Of a stretch of 64,000 nucleotides of DNA, positions 48,573 to 60,159 are shown in pieces. Where the stretch lies: contig CM040443.1 in NCBI GenBank assembly GCA_022749755.1, positions 17,699,244 through 17,763,243 of the forward strand, written 5' to 3'. The position numbers were made by a program, and so were the translations under genes. The notes under the pieces were generated by a model. The model worked only from the letters and a program-made list of their open reading frames with translations, ran no database searches and was not told where the DNA came from. Position 1 is the stretch's first letter. Each line of letters starts with the position of its first letter. Source of the stretch: Azadirachta indica. Taxonomy: Eukaryota; Streptophyta; Magnoliopsida; Sapindales; Meliaceae.

Positions 48573-49309
48573 TGGGAATTTTCTATTTATAACCACTTTT
48601 TAACCCCCCCTAAATTGAGAAACAATCAATATTCAAAATATTCAAAATTTAGTTAAAAAATGTCCATACAAATAAATCTTAGACCAAAATATCCCATGAC
48701 TAACTTTTCATTTTCATCTTGCAAACTTGAAAGTGTAGTAAGAAGAAATTTTCTTACTACAAAGTGTACTTTGGAATAAGAAAAAATTTTCTTATTAAAA
48801 AATGTAACTTTCTTCTTATTAAAAAGTGCATTTATTTTCAAATAAGAAGAAATATTTTTTTCTTATTAAAAAGTGCAACTTTCCTTTTGTTAGAGAATGT
48901 ACTTTTGAGTAAGAAGAAACATTTTTATAGAAAAGTGTAACTTTCTTCGTGCTAAAAAGCGTAACTTTCTTCTTATCAGAAAGTATACTTCAAAGTAAAA
49001 AGAAATTTTCTTACTAGAAAGTACAACTTTTTTCGTGTTAAAATGTGCATCATCGAGTAAGAAGAAAATTTTCTTTTATTAGAAAGTGTATTTTCAAGTA
49101 AGAAAATACTTTCTTATTAGAAATTGCAACTTTCTTTTTATTCAAAAGTCCACTCTTGAGTAAAAAAAGAAAAAAAAAAAAAAAAACTAGTCATCTTTTA
49201 ATAACTTTTATATAAGACTGGTCATGAGTACAATTTCGTTAAAAAAAAAAAAAGAAATAGTTATTTCCAATTTGGGAGTTAAACGGTCATTATAAATGGA
49301 AAGTCCCCT
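48573..49309. mobile_element. 737-bp MULE-type MITE
   Basis: The left end is TGGGAATTTTCTATTTATAA; the right end in reverse complement is AGGGGACTTTCCATTTATAA. Similarity continues for at least 55 bases (CCACTTTTTAAC... against TGACCGTTTAAC..., then AAATTGAGAAA against AAATTGGAAAT). AAATATTTT flanks both sides. There is no coding capacity; the body is largely a minisatellite (48718-49160). Confidence 0.82.
48718..49160. repeat. ~45-60-bp minisatellite inside the MITE
   Basis: Repeated TAAGAAGAAA(T)TTTTCTTA, TTAAAAAGTG(C/T)AACTTTC and AGAAAGTGTACTTT words, about 8-9 imperfect units. Many units contain the self-complementary pair AAGAAAATTTTCTT, so each can fold into a hairpin. Confidence 0.8.
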
Positions 49310-49318
49310 AAATATTTT
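49310..49318 (+). repeat. Target-site duplication, right copy
   Basis: Third copy of AAATATTTT, directly after the 737-bp MITE. Confidence 0.8.
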
Positions 49319-49320
49319 AG

Positions 49321-49914
49321 GAAATATTTTCTGTTTTAGCCATGTTTTACATTTTTTTAGGAGTAGAGAAAAATTATTTTTCATCTTTAGCCAAATATAT
49401 AAAAATTATACAAAAATACCCCTTTAGCTATCTTTAAAAAAAATCGTATTTTTCGTTATAATACTTTTGAGTATAGATGAACTTGAAACTCTAATTTACT
49501 ATATACTCAAAACCTTATTTTATAATTAAAAACCCAATTTTCGCTCATTATATGATTTTGAGTTAAGTCATACTTGAAGGTGTGTGTTTGTTTCCAACAC
49601 AAATTCAAAATTAGTATTTGTTTCAAGTATAAACTCTTTACACTCGAAATTAATATTGTTTTAGAACACAAACTGGAAATTAGTACTCATTTTGAACACA
49701 AAATTAAAACCAGTGTTAGTTGCAAGTACAAACTCTTTACACTCGAACTAATATTTGTTTTGAATACAACTCGAAATTATATTTTGATAATGTGATGTGT
49801 GAGAGTATTTTCGTCCAAACACTTGGTATTTGCCTAAAGATAAAAAAAGAAAAAATTCAATGTGACTGATTTTGAAAAATTGATTTAAATAGTGGCTGAA
49901 AAAGAAATTTTCTC
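49321..49914. mobile_element. 594-bp MULE-type MITE
   Basis: The left end is GAAATATTTTCTGTTTTAGCC with the first 20 bases matching GAGAAAATTTCTTTTTCAGC from the right end in reverse complement. Further inside, TCATCTTTAGCCAAATA matches TTATCTTTAGGCAAATA, so the inverted repeat is roughly 105 bases. No clear 9-bp target duplication was found. The body (49440-49790) is an array of AGTATTTGTTT, ACACAAA and CACTCGAA words. Confidence 0.75.
49440..49790. repeat. Short-motif array inside the 594-bp MITE
   Basis: The words AAACTCTTTACACTCGAA (twice), GAACACAAA and AATTAGTA(T/C)T recur at about 30-60-base intervals. Confidence 0.65.
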
Positions 49915-51650
49915 TTTGTTTTTAAAAGAAATTCTTTTGAAAATTATTGTAATTTTATTATAAGTATTGACTTGTCTTTCAACCATAGATAATTAGTCAT
50001 CTTAAATGGAAAATTTATCATGAAAACACATCATCACCTGAAATAAAAGTTAGATGGTGTTTTTAATTTGATGTTTTCAAAATTAAAAACTCTTTTAGTA
50101 ATATTTTCTAAAAATTATATTTTAAAAAATAAGAATAATTAAAATTATTATTTATTTATTGTTGGTGTGAGGGAGGGTTAATCCCATCAAAGTAATTACA
50201 GTATCTCCTTGAGAGCTAATAATTATATATTTAAATATATAAATTAATTTAATTAACTAAATTTTATAAATGATGAAAATATTAAATGTAGGAGTATTTT
50301 ATTAATATAAAAATATCTTACTTTTAAAATTCCAAACGTAGTTAATAAAAATAAAAATATTTAGGATTTATCCTTCTTAATATTATTTTAAATATATATA
50401 TTATTCGACATTTATACAACTCTAACATTTAATTATATATTATTCTTATAATTAAATTATATTTATCAATAAATTTCTATATAATAGTTAAGATACTTTT
50501 TTTAAATACCGAAAAACAATTAAAAGTCCTTTTCTATTTTATAGTTAAACTTAAATACTGAGTCTCAATATCTTAGAATGGTTTCGATTATAATTGTAAG
50601 ATACCTTATAATAGACTAAAATTTTACTCTAGAAAATGAGAAATATCTAAATAACAAATAACTTATCAGTTTAACCGAAAAAAAAAAAAAATTGGTGATT
50701 CTTGTTATTATTTGTGGTGGGTTAATTAAGAAGTTGGAGAGAAAAACTTTTAATTTAAGTTTGTTTTAATATTACACAATTAAATATATAATTTATCGAT
50801 ATTATAATCAGATATCTATCCAGAACTCAAAATAAGTATAATTTTATTGCCACTCGTAAGAACCTTTCTATTTAAAATTGTGAAATATACTAAATAAAAT
50901 TATATTTATCTTAACTTGATAATTAGTTTTAGATTGTCTCTAGTTAGAATTGTGGCTTGTCTTTTGTGTTGAAAAGTATTGACAAAATTGGCTGAAAAAT
51001 TGACTTTTACCACAAAGAAAGCAAACGTCTAACCAAATAAATTGAATACCAAGCTCCATGTTCCAAGTTCTCCATTTGCTTCATCTAAATGCCAAATTTA
51101 GAATTTTGGAAAATATGTAGCCTTCTAATCTTTTGTTCGTTATTTTGTTTTGTCCTCTCAACCTGGGAGGAAAAGGTTGTACTATTTACTAGTTCGAAAG
51201 AAAATTGTAAATCTTTTGTGGTTTGAAATTTTTGTGTCCATCACTTATATATATATATATTATTGATATCGATTTTTGTAAACCTCAACATCTAACAATG
51301 ATTCCTTCTCTTTATTGTAGAAAACCTGGAAAACAAAAAACGATAAGGGGAAAATCGGATTTACCTCCAAAAACTCTCTGATGTTTAAGTTAGAGAAGGT
51401 TTTTTTTTTTTTTTTTGGTAGAAAAATATGTGAAGCACAAATAGGAATATGAGAGAGTTGTATTTTTGTGTTCAGAATTTTCTACCTTTTTTCATCTATT
51501 AACTACTTTTTTATATTTGACATCTTAAGCTAATAGTCGAATTCCTTATTTGTACGAAAATAATTTTTATGAGATTTATGGAGTGATATGGGCAATTATT
51601 TGTGAAATTTTCTCATTAATTACCTTCTTGTCCATTACATATTTTCTTTC
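49915..51650. other. AT-rich non-coding DNA, no gene seen
   Basis: No open frame of interest and no recognised element. A poly-T run lies at 51401-51416. Confidence 0.55.
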
Positions 51651-51657
51651 ATGTTAG

Positions 51658-51905
51658 ATGACTTGAACTAAAGTCGGATGAGCATATTTTGAAAGATCTG
51701 AACAAAACTTGTATGAGTATAACAGAACTTGTATGAGCTTATTTAGGATGATCTGAACAGAACTTGTATGAGCTTGTTTAAGATGACCTAAGCTAAACTT
51801 GTATGAGCTTGTTTAAGATGACCTAAGCTGAACTTGTATAAGGTGAGCTCATTTAGTTAAGCGAGTGCTGAAGTCAGATGAGATGAGCTCATTTTGGATG
51901 AGCTG
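51658..51905 (+). repeat. Short tandem array, ~45-50-bp unit
   Basis: Units built on GATGACCTAAGCTGAACTTG followed by TATGAGCTTGTTTAA, about five imperfect copies. The following 51906-52030 includes TATATAGCCCCCAGTTTCTA, reminiscent of gypsy-element non-coding regions. Confidence 0.7.
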
Positions 51906-52084
51906 ATTTGAATTCTAGGTCAGATGCCCTTGGTCTCAGATCATATTAAATTGGATAAAAATCCTCTTAACATATATAGCCCCCAGTTTCTAGTGACAAT
52001 GAGTTACCAATTGTTACTTGAAACTTGAAATTCTAGAGATTCTAGCTTCTTGTTAGCAAGCACATGAGCTCATATTTTTAGAAC

Positions 52085-52925
52085 AAGAATAGTGCTCAGC
52101 TCATCTCTTTTTCTTGAATAATAGAATATCAACTCACATCGCTTATTTTTTTTAGTAGTAAAATATTGGTTCAATTATTTTTTTCTTGAGCAGTCGAACG
52201 TTGTCGGCCTAAGATTAGGTCTTCTTTTTACAACTTTTTTTTAGAGAATCTAAAGTAGAAAAAAGTGTCATATGGCCTCCAATCAAGTCTTTTTTTCACA
52301 TCTTATAGCTAAATAGAATAATAAAATATCAGCTCATATTGCTTTTTTTTTTTGTTTTAGTAGTAAAATATTAGGTTAATTATGTTTTCCTGAGCAATTG
52401 GATGTCATTAGGCTGAGATCAGGTCTTCATTTTAGGATATTTTTTTAAAGAGATTTAAAGTAGAAAAAAGTGTCGTATGGCCTCCGATCAACTCTTTTTT
52501 TCATGACGTCTTATAGATAAATAAAATAATAGAATATCAGCTCACATCGCATTTTTTTTAGTAGTAAACTATTGGTTCAATTATTTTTTTTCTTGAGTAG
52601 TTGAACGTCATTGGCCTGAGATCAGGTCTTCTTCCTACAATTTTTTTTAGAGAAATCAAAAGTAGAAAAAATGTTATATGGCCTCCAATCAAGTATTTTT
52701 TTCAGAACATCTTATAGATAAATCTAAAAATTGTCATATAATCTGAGATCAAATCTTCTTTTCTCGACATCTTATAGATAAATCTAAAAATTGTTGTATG
52801 GCCTAAGATAATGTTTTTTTTTCATGACATCTTATTAATAAATCCAAAGTAAAAAATAATATCGTATGACCTGAGATCAGATTTTCTTTTCACGACATCT
52901 TGTAGAAGAATCTATGATATCATTA
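52085..52925. repeat. ~200-bp tandem array, about 4 units
   Basis: ATATCA(G/A)CTCA(C/T)AT(C/T)GC recurs at about 52127, 52325 and 52535. Each is followed by TTTTTAGTAGTAAA, then TTGAGCAGTCGAACGT-like sequence, GAGATCAGGTCTTC, TTAGAGAAATCAAAGTAGAA, and GTCATATGGCCTCCAATCAA. The last part (52680-52925) is a shorter 65-70-bp sub-repeat: CATCTTATAGATAAATC, then ATGGCCTGAGATCA. Confidence 0.85.
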
Positions 52926-54660
52926 TAGAATTCAACATTCTCTAATGAAAGCAAGACATGATCTGAAAAGTCATTTGAGTAGTGATACAGCTTCTGACTT
53001 TCAACAAAGAAAGAATATGCCAGCTCCATTTTTGTAAGATTATTCATTATTTTAAAGTTGATTGAAGGGATTGGAATAATATTGTTGCTCTTTTGTATTT
53101 GACCATGCATTTCTAAGATTTTTGTTCCTTAAGAGACAATTAAAACAAATTAAGCATTTTACTTTTTAATAGATAAATTTCCTAAGAAATTTTAATAGAT
53201 ATAAAAAATTAAAATATTAATAGCAAAACTTCCCTGGTTTATGTTCAATTTGGAAAACCTTGTAAGTATTGAAAAGGAAATCAATTTCCTTTTTCTTCTT
53301 TATAACTCTCTGCCTCCGCTTCTGGTGATGTTGCATTCAGCTTGCCTATAGAAAGGTAAATGAGCATATCGTGTAACACTCGTAAATGCAGCAGGAAAAT
53401 ATCATCCATCATAAGATGAAAAACCGGAACAGCAAATTAAAGCGTTGATCAGGTCTTTCAAATCTGGGGCCTTTGTGTTTGGTTCCCTGAGGTCAGGTAG
53501 TGATAACACCTGATGCCTAAATTGGCCTCAGGTTGGTTTCCAATAACATTGAGCCCCCTACCTTTGCATAATAGTGCCAAACCACAAAATCTATATTGAA
53601 GGTGCGCAGTAGTAGAAAAATGACAATAGCTCTACACAATAACACCGTTATGACGTCAAACATTTCATCTCCCACATGGGTGTCGATTCTGAATCATGAA
53701 TTTGGTGTAACAACGAATAATAATGGTTTATTAGAGGCACAAATTGGTGATTAATGCTTCTCCACAGTAGCGGTCGTTGCCCATATCAGAACCGAAATAA
53801 TGGATCTGGGGTAAGGCGGCTGCTGGAACGAATAAGAAGCATATTGTGATTTGGTGCTTGCTACTGCAACTCCGAGGAACCATTTTCTGTAAAATGATCT
53901 CCAGAATAAAAATCATACCTTGACTTGGTAGTGGCTGCGACTTTGCAGAAGCATTTTCTGCAACATTATTTGCAGGAGAAGAAATCACAATTAGGTGGTA
54001 ACTGCGAGCCCAGAGAATCGTTTTCCCCATTAGTTGTTCACAATGTATCGACAGCCCTGATTTTCATCTGAAGATGAGATCACCGAACATCTACACTGAC
54101 CTAACCTGATTTTCATCTGAAGGTGAACCAAACGGTTATACTGATCTGAACTACGTTGACAATGGCGAGAAAGACCTGACCATGCTTGGCCTAACCAGAC
54201 CTGACTTGAAGACGACTTTGCAATGTATCGACAGCCCATCGAGACTAGTTGGAAGCATAATCGAACATGTATCAAACCACTGGGGCTCAGAAAAGTGGAT
54301 TTGTTTGGGACACAACAAGGGCTGCACAATGACGGGGAATGATGATTTCATCGAACCGCTACGAGTTGACAATGTTGGCCAATGGCGACGGTGGCTAGCT
54401 TGAGGCTGACGGTAGCTCACAATTGGAGCGATCTTCTTTCAATTCAACCAAGAAAATAACACCAATTATCTGGGTACAGATCTTGGGTCATGGATTTAGT
54501 GCAAAAAAACACCAGCGCTGATTGATAAAAAGGAGGTGGTGAAGGCATGATGATGGGGCTGCATAGGGTTGCTGAGTTGTTTGGCAGTGTTAATTAATGG
54601 TGGTGGTGGCTAGCTTGATACCAACAATTTAAAACTACAGGCAATTTCTTCCCTTCACTT
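52926..54660. other. Repeat-like GC-richer stretch, unclassified
   Basis: From about 53320 the base composition rises compared with the surroundings, without a recognisable protein on either strand. CAATGTATCGACAGCCC occurs at 54038 and 54222, and CTGATTTTCATCTGAAG occurs at 54057 and 54107, showing internal duplication. Phrases such as CATTGAGCCCCCTACC recall LTR-retrotransposon non-coding sequence. It may be an LTR or untranslated part of a gypsy element; I cannot prove it. Confidence 0.35.
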
Positions 54661-55907
54661 TCATTTATTTGTTTGGCCACCTGATCTTCGTTTCTTTTTA
54701 TTTGTTTTGTTCACTGCAGCCTCTTCCCACACCTACCTTTCTCAATTTCTTTTTTTCAAATCGATATTTTTCTTTTCGGCCTTCAATCTCTCTACTGTCT
54801 TTTATTTTTTACTACTTTTTACATCCCAGTTTGTCTCCCACGCTCTTTTTTCTAACATCACCAACAAAAATTTAAGGGTAGCAAATTTAGACAGACATGT
54901 GAACTCGACACGAACCTGATACAAATTTTTTGGATTTAATTTAGCGTAAGTCAACAAGATTAATAATTGTGTCAAATTCATGTCACCCGTTTATTAATCA
55001 TGTCATATTCAGGTTTGATATTTTAAATCCGCCAACCCAAATTTATAACACAATTATTATTCAGATAATCAGATCATATCAATCCACCTATAATGTAAAT
55101 TTCATACCACTATACCACAACCATATTTTTGTTCTTTTTTATTACTATAATAATTTTAAATGTATTTATTTTAACTAAATATTAAAAATTAATAGTTACT
55201 TGTAAATATGATAAAATTATAATAATTTAGCTTAATATTTAATAACTATAATTTTGTGACAAATCATTTATAAATTTTTTGTGATACTTTTAACTTAATA
55301 ATTTAAGTAGAGCTTCTTTATGTAACAATCAAATTAAAATATAGTTCTATAAAGAAATTAAAATCATTTTTTAAATTTTTTTTATATGATATTGTCTATT
55401 TCAATAAATTTTTAATATAATGTTTGTTAATTATATATATAATCTAATATTTAAAAAATTATTATAAATTAAGCCAATTGTAACATAATTCCACGTATAT
55501 TTTCACATTTATTGTAATTTGAGTCTTACAAAATAATTTATCTTTTGTAATAAGAGAGGTAAAATACCACTTAAAGATCATTTATAATTTTGTAAACCTT
55601 TCAAATTTAACTGCTAATATTAAGTTTGCTGATTGAAGTATTTTTGACATAATATTTTTATTTTTGTATTAGTTATAAGTTGTAACTAGAATTGAGTATT
55701 GTAACTTATTTATTTTTTTAGGTGGGCTTAGTTAGTGATATAAATATTTAATAAAATAAACGACTAATTTTTTTGTGAAATTAAAATTCAATTTTATAAA
55801 TTTTTTTTGATACTTTTAATTTAATAAGTTAATTAAAGTTTCTATACGTAACAATCAAATTAAAATATAGTTGTGTAAAGAAAATAAAATCATCTAATAA
55901 TAAAAAT
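54661..55907. other. AT-rich flank with possible hAT MITE start
   Basis: At 54876-54930, AAGGGTAGCAAATTTAGACA followed by GTGAACTCGACACGAACCTG resembles the start of a common plant hAT-type MITE, but no right end was found. A ~100-base direct repeat lies at 55264-55367 and 55792-55893. Confidence 0.4.
55264..55893 (+). repeat. Pair of ~100-bp direct repeats
   Basis: 55264-55367 and 55792-55893 share GATACTTTTAA, GTAACAATCAAATTAAAATA and AAAATCAT with few changes, about 527 bases apart. They could be remnants of a duplicated segment. The second copy ends close to the gypsy LTR. Confidence 0.75.
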
Positions 55908-56335
55908 TGTTTCATGTTTAGGAGAACGGCCTAAGGCCCAAGGAGTTAATAGGCCACACGTCAGCAGGCTCGAATATCTGTTCAGTCAGGATAAGGGTCT
56001 ATTCAATTGGGCCAAAGATAGGTCCTGGTTAGATCATGTATGGTCAGGAGAATTCAACTAATGTTGCAAGTTCAAGGAAACCGTTGATCCTTATGAGGAT
56101 GAGAAACCAACTTGAATTTATAATTCTAATTTGAAACGAATTGAAACTTTACTAAAGTACACTCCGAGTATTATGAGGAAAAGGAAATCGACAATATATA
56201 TATCATGCCCTATTCATGCGGATTCATTCATGTTATACTCCTGATCCAACAATGAATTTTTCTTTTAGCAAAAAGGCAAACAGAGAGCTCAAATTTCATT
56301 GTGAGATATCAAAATTGTAAATTTTGGTATCAACA
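55908..56335 (+). repeat. Gypsy 5' LTR (probable)
   Basis: It begins TGTTTCATGTTTAGGAG and ends TTTGGTATCAACA, 428 bases, with a TATATATAT box at about 56195. The next bases ATTGACACAATTCATGGGAA look like a mutated version of the ATTGGCGCC... primer-binding site common in this lineage. The partner LTR is not in the window, so borders are inferred. Confidence 0.6.
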
Positions 56336-57850
56336 ATTGACACAATTCATGGGAAGCATTCAAAAAGCTATAGCAATAATCAAGGAATAACCAGTCAGCA
56401 GAAACCTTCGACCAAAAGGATTCATGAAGTAGACTCATTGGACTCGAATTGTTTACCAGCCTCGTTGCAAAAATCTCAAAGGCGAACAATGATACATTAC
56501 GGAGACACAGACACAATTCAACTCGTACAGAAGTCGCGAGAAAACAAATGAAGGTATCTAGAGAAAGACAAGTAAATGAAAGCTTTGGAGAATAAAACAG
56601 GGATAATGAAAACAGAAATTGAAAATTTGAAAAAGATGATTCAAGAAGGCAAAGTAGGCAGACAGATTTCGAAGAAGTTAAGGACATTGAAGAATAAAGA
56701 AAGTGTTACCTCACCTAGGGTTCGTCACAAGGAATTACCCTAAAGTGGAAAACCAGAGAGTAGGTTACGAGAGCAGAATAATCATAACAAGAAGAAACTT
56801 GCACCTGCCCCGGAGGAAAGGACTCAAGATCAACGAGTGTGTGGAGGTTACAATGAAAAAATGCTTTGGCAGGACTCAAAGAAACTTGGGTAAAAACTAG
56901 TCCCTGATCAGCATGAATTAAATCAGGGAAAAAGAAGATCTGAACATAGTGTGAGTTAAATGGACATGAGAACTTACTTAAATCAAAAGCGTAAGAGGGA
57001 CAAAGAGAAGACTATTACAGAGAGATTTTTGAACTCTGCTAAACTCACGATTGATCAGGCTATGAGTAGAAAGGAGATGGAACAAAGGATTTAGAAACCT
57101 ACTGAAGAGTTAAAGGTGCAGAGAGAAAAAGATAGACAACAAGATGGAAATCTATCGAAGGATTGGCGCTTTCACTAAAGCCATCGTTTTCAAAAGAAAT
57201 ACAAGATTTAGTCCTACCGTGAAAGTTTAAAATGCCTTAAATCCCACTATATATGGGAAAAATAGGCCTAATGTTACATATTGACTTTTTCAAAGAGATG
57301 ATGATTATTTAGGGCTTAACGAAGATATAAATGTGTTGTTCGTTTTCTTAACCTTGAAAGGACAAGTAAGGCAATGGTATAAAAACTTGAGGTTAGGGAG
57401 CGTAAAGAGTATTGATCAGCTCTGTGAGTGTTTGTTAATAAGTTTAAGGGAATGGTGACTATGGCAAAGAACTATAGTTCGTTGTTGTTATTAAAGCAAA
57501 GAAGAGATGAAACTCTAAAAAGCTTCATAAAGAGGTACTATGAAGAGGTCATGGAAGCCGAGGATTTTTCTCTTCCCTTGGCATTAGAAGGATTAAAAAA
57601 TGGACTATGAATAGATAGAGGATGGTTTGCCATTCATAAGCAAACCATGACCATGTATAAGCAGGCTCAAAAAGATTTTTTCAAAGAAACTGAGATCAAA
57701 CATAGAATATTGCTATAAAAGAAGGAGAGGTTAAAAGGACTTAGAGACAAAGAACGAGGATCAAGGCCCGATGATAGAAGAAATAGAAGAGATACCCAAA
57801 GATCCAATCCTAGATCCATTCAAAGAAGGGATGTAGATTTTTAATGTTTG
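56336..57850 (+). pseudogene. Gypsy gag relic
   Basis: Charged, Lys/Glu-rich N-terminal region (for example IENLKKMIQEGKVGRQISKK). Then, at 57428-57610, the retrotransposon gag core KFKGMVTMAKNYSSLLLLKQ...ETLKSFIKRYYEEV...LEGLKNGL, followed near 57740-57840 by an Arg-rich tail RDKERGSRPDDRRNRRDTQR. Interrupted by stops. Confidence 0.75.
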
Positions 57851-58379
57851 CGATAAGATGATAGATCTGAACAGAGGCTAGGCCGTGGATTTAGCCCCTA
57901 AGATATGAAGGAAGAACAAAACAGTCAAAGGAATTACCCACTTCACCCAAAAAAGGGATCAAAAGAGTTGTTTTAGTACAAAATAGGAGGAAGTTAACCG
58001 AACTGAACAAACCCTTATCAGTAATTTACAAGAAAATAAAAAATTTGGGACTATTACCCGGACCATGCCCCTTAAGGTCGGCATCAAATGTCCGTGATAA
58101 GGAAAGAAGATGTGCATTTCATTGAGATTATGAGCACACGACAAATTAGTGTTTAAAGTTGGGGGAGCGAGTAGAAATTCTTGTATGGAAAATTATTTGG
58201 ATCTGTATAAAGCAAGGACAAATAAGAGACAGGGGAAAGTTTTGAGCACAGAAGAACAGAATTAGAAGATTCGATCTATAAGAGGATAGTGATTTAAGAG
58301 GACCAACGCTGGCAAGACATTTCAATAACGTTAGGAAGAATTATTCAAGGTATTCATTACTAAATACCTCTGTGGGCCA

Positions 58380-58610
58380 ACACGTAATGAATGTCAGAGC
58401 TGAGAAAAAGCCAAAACTACTAGTAGCCCTAATAATGTTCACAGACGAGGATAAAGCAAGAGTTGACTACCTCTATGATGATGCCTTGGCAATGACATAA
58501 GAGGTCAACTTAACCAAGGTTGGTAGAGTTCTAGTAGATACGAGAAGTTCAACTGATATAATATTCAAAAAAACTTTGAATGCGGCAAACACTGAGAATC
58601 TGAAGATGGG
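58380..58610 (+). pseudogene. Gypsy aspartic protease relic
   Basis: The frame reads VDYLYDDALAM, stop, EVNLTKVGRVLVDTRSSTDI and IFKKTLNAAN. The retropepsin active site should be D-T/S-G-S-S; here it is D-T-R-S-S, so the invariant Gly is lost. Confidence 0.75.
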
Positions 58611-59050
58611 TCCCATAAACAAAGCATTATATAGGTTTATTGATTCGTATAACCTCTCGCTAGGCTCAATTTAGTGCCATTGATAATGGAGGATAAATTG
58701 CATTAGAAGGCCACAATTGTAGAGTTAAGTGGTAGATAAGAAAATGTCATATGTCATGATTCTGGAGAGACTTTTTCTGAGAAAAACGAAAGTAGTAGAA
58801 AGCATATATTACTTGAAACTCAAATTCAAAGTAAGTGAAGGAATCGGCGTAGTATAATGTAATTGGAGAATATCTTAAACGTGTTTTATATCTTCTTTTA
58901 AAAAGACCTATTGCATAACAACACAGCCTATTGAAGGAATACCTGAAGAAGATGCTGGACAGCAAAGGGTGATGGAGAAGTTGCAAGGGAAAAAGGGACA
59001 GAAAGGAATAAGACCAATAGTAGACCTAGTAGAAAAATTAGAATCAGGAC

Positions 59051-59590
59051 ATGCTAGGAATTATCTTAAGGGTGATTTTGCATTGGCTGGTCGTTAATCC
59101 AACATTTAAACCTATCAAGCATAAACGTAGGGTTTTTAACCAAAAAAGGAGGACGACCATCAAAGCAGAAGTTAGCAAGTTCATTAAGGTGGCGTTTATA
59201 AGGAAGGTGTATTATTCGGATTTGGTAGCTAACGTGGTAATGGTCAAGAAAGTAAACAGAAAGTGGAGGATGTTCATCGACTTCATTGACCTAAACAAAG
59301 CCTGCTTTAAGGATAGCTTTCTACTCTTGCGAATAGACCAACTGGTGGACACTACAACTAGGCACAAGTTGTTAAGCATCATGGACATATTCTCTAGATA
59401 CAATAAAATTAAGATGTATGAGGTCGACTAGAAAAAGACGGCCTTCATGACTAGACGATATGATCACCAAGTCGCTTAAAACTGAAGACAAAGTTCAGCA
59501 TTTAGGAGAAACCTTCTCCATACTTAAGAGGTATAAAATGAAGCTAAATTCAGAGAAAAGTGCATTTAGAGTCAGTTCTTGAAAATTTGT
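59051..59590 (+). pseudogene. Gypsy reverse transcriptase relic with internal deletion
   Basis: The finger region is readable (LANVVMVKKVNRKWRMFIDF in near form, LNKACFKDSF, RIDQLVDTTTRHKLLSIMDI), ending KTAFMTRRYD. It then jumps, in another frame, to DDMITKSLKTEDKVQHLGET and FSILKRYKMKLNSEKSAFRV. The block between, which should hold GL.N.GA.YQ.. and the first part of YVDD, is missing (about 45-50 residues). The enzyme cannot be active. Confidence 0.85.
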
Positions 59591-60159
59591 GGGGTTTATG
59601 GTCAGAGAACATGGAACAAAGATAAACCCTCAAAAAATTAAGGTTATATTGAATATGAAGTCCCCAACAACGCTAAAAGAAGTATAGGGTTTAACAACAA
59701 GGCTAGCTGCACTAAATAGGTTCATTTCCAAAGCTATTGATAGATCTTTATATTTTTTTTAGGTCATATAGAAAGGAAAAAACATGAAATGGATAGACAA
59801 ATGGGAGACTAGCTTTCAAGAGCTGAAAGCTTATTAGCAAATCCACCTCATCTACTAAGTCATTAATTAGGGACACATTATATCTATATCTAGCAATGAC
59901 TGATCACGAAGTTAGCTCAGTATTGATAAAGGAAGATACGAAGATCCATCAACCAATATGCTACACCAACAAATCACTATTAGATGCAGAAACATGATAT
60001 TCAACTTCGAAAAAATTGGCCCTTACACTGGTTGTCACAACATAGAAATTACGCCTCTACTTTCAGGCTCACTCTATAATAATTCTCACCAATTAGCCCC
60101 TACAACAAATATTACATAGACTGGATCGCTCTAGGAGATTGGTTAAATGGTTGATCAAA

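Noticed and set aside
49312..49330. AAATATTTT at 49322 as a further target duplication for the 594-bp MITE
   Set aside because: That copy lies inside the aligned terminal repeat of the MITE (GAAATATTTTCTG), and no matching word follows its right end at 49914.
54669..54919. Overlapping T-rich frames resembling a membrane protein
   Set aside because: Low-complexity Phe/Ser frames from pyrimidine-rich DNA; no start context, homology or splice support.
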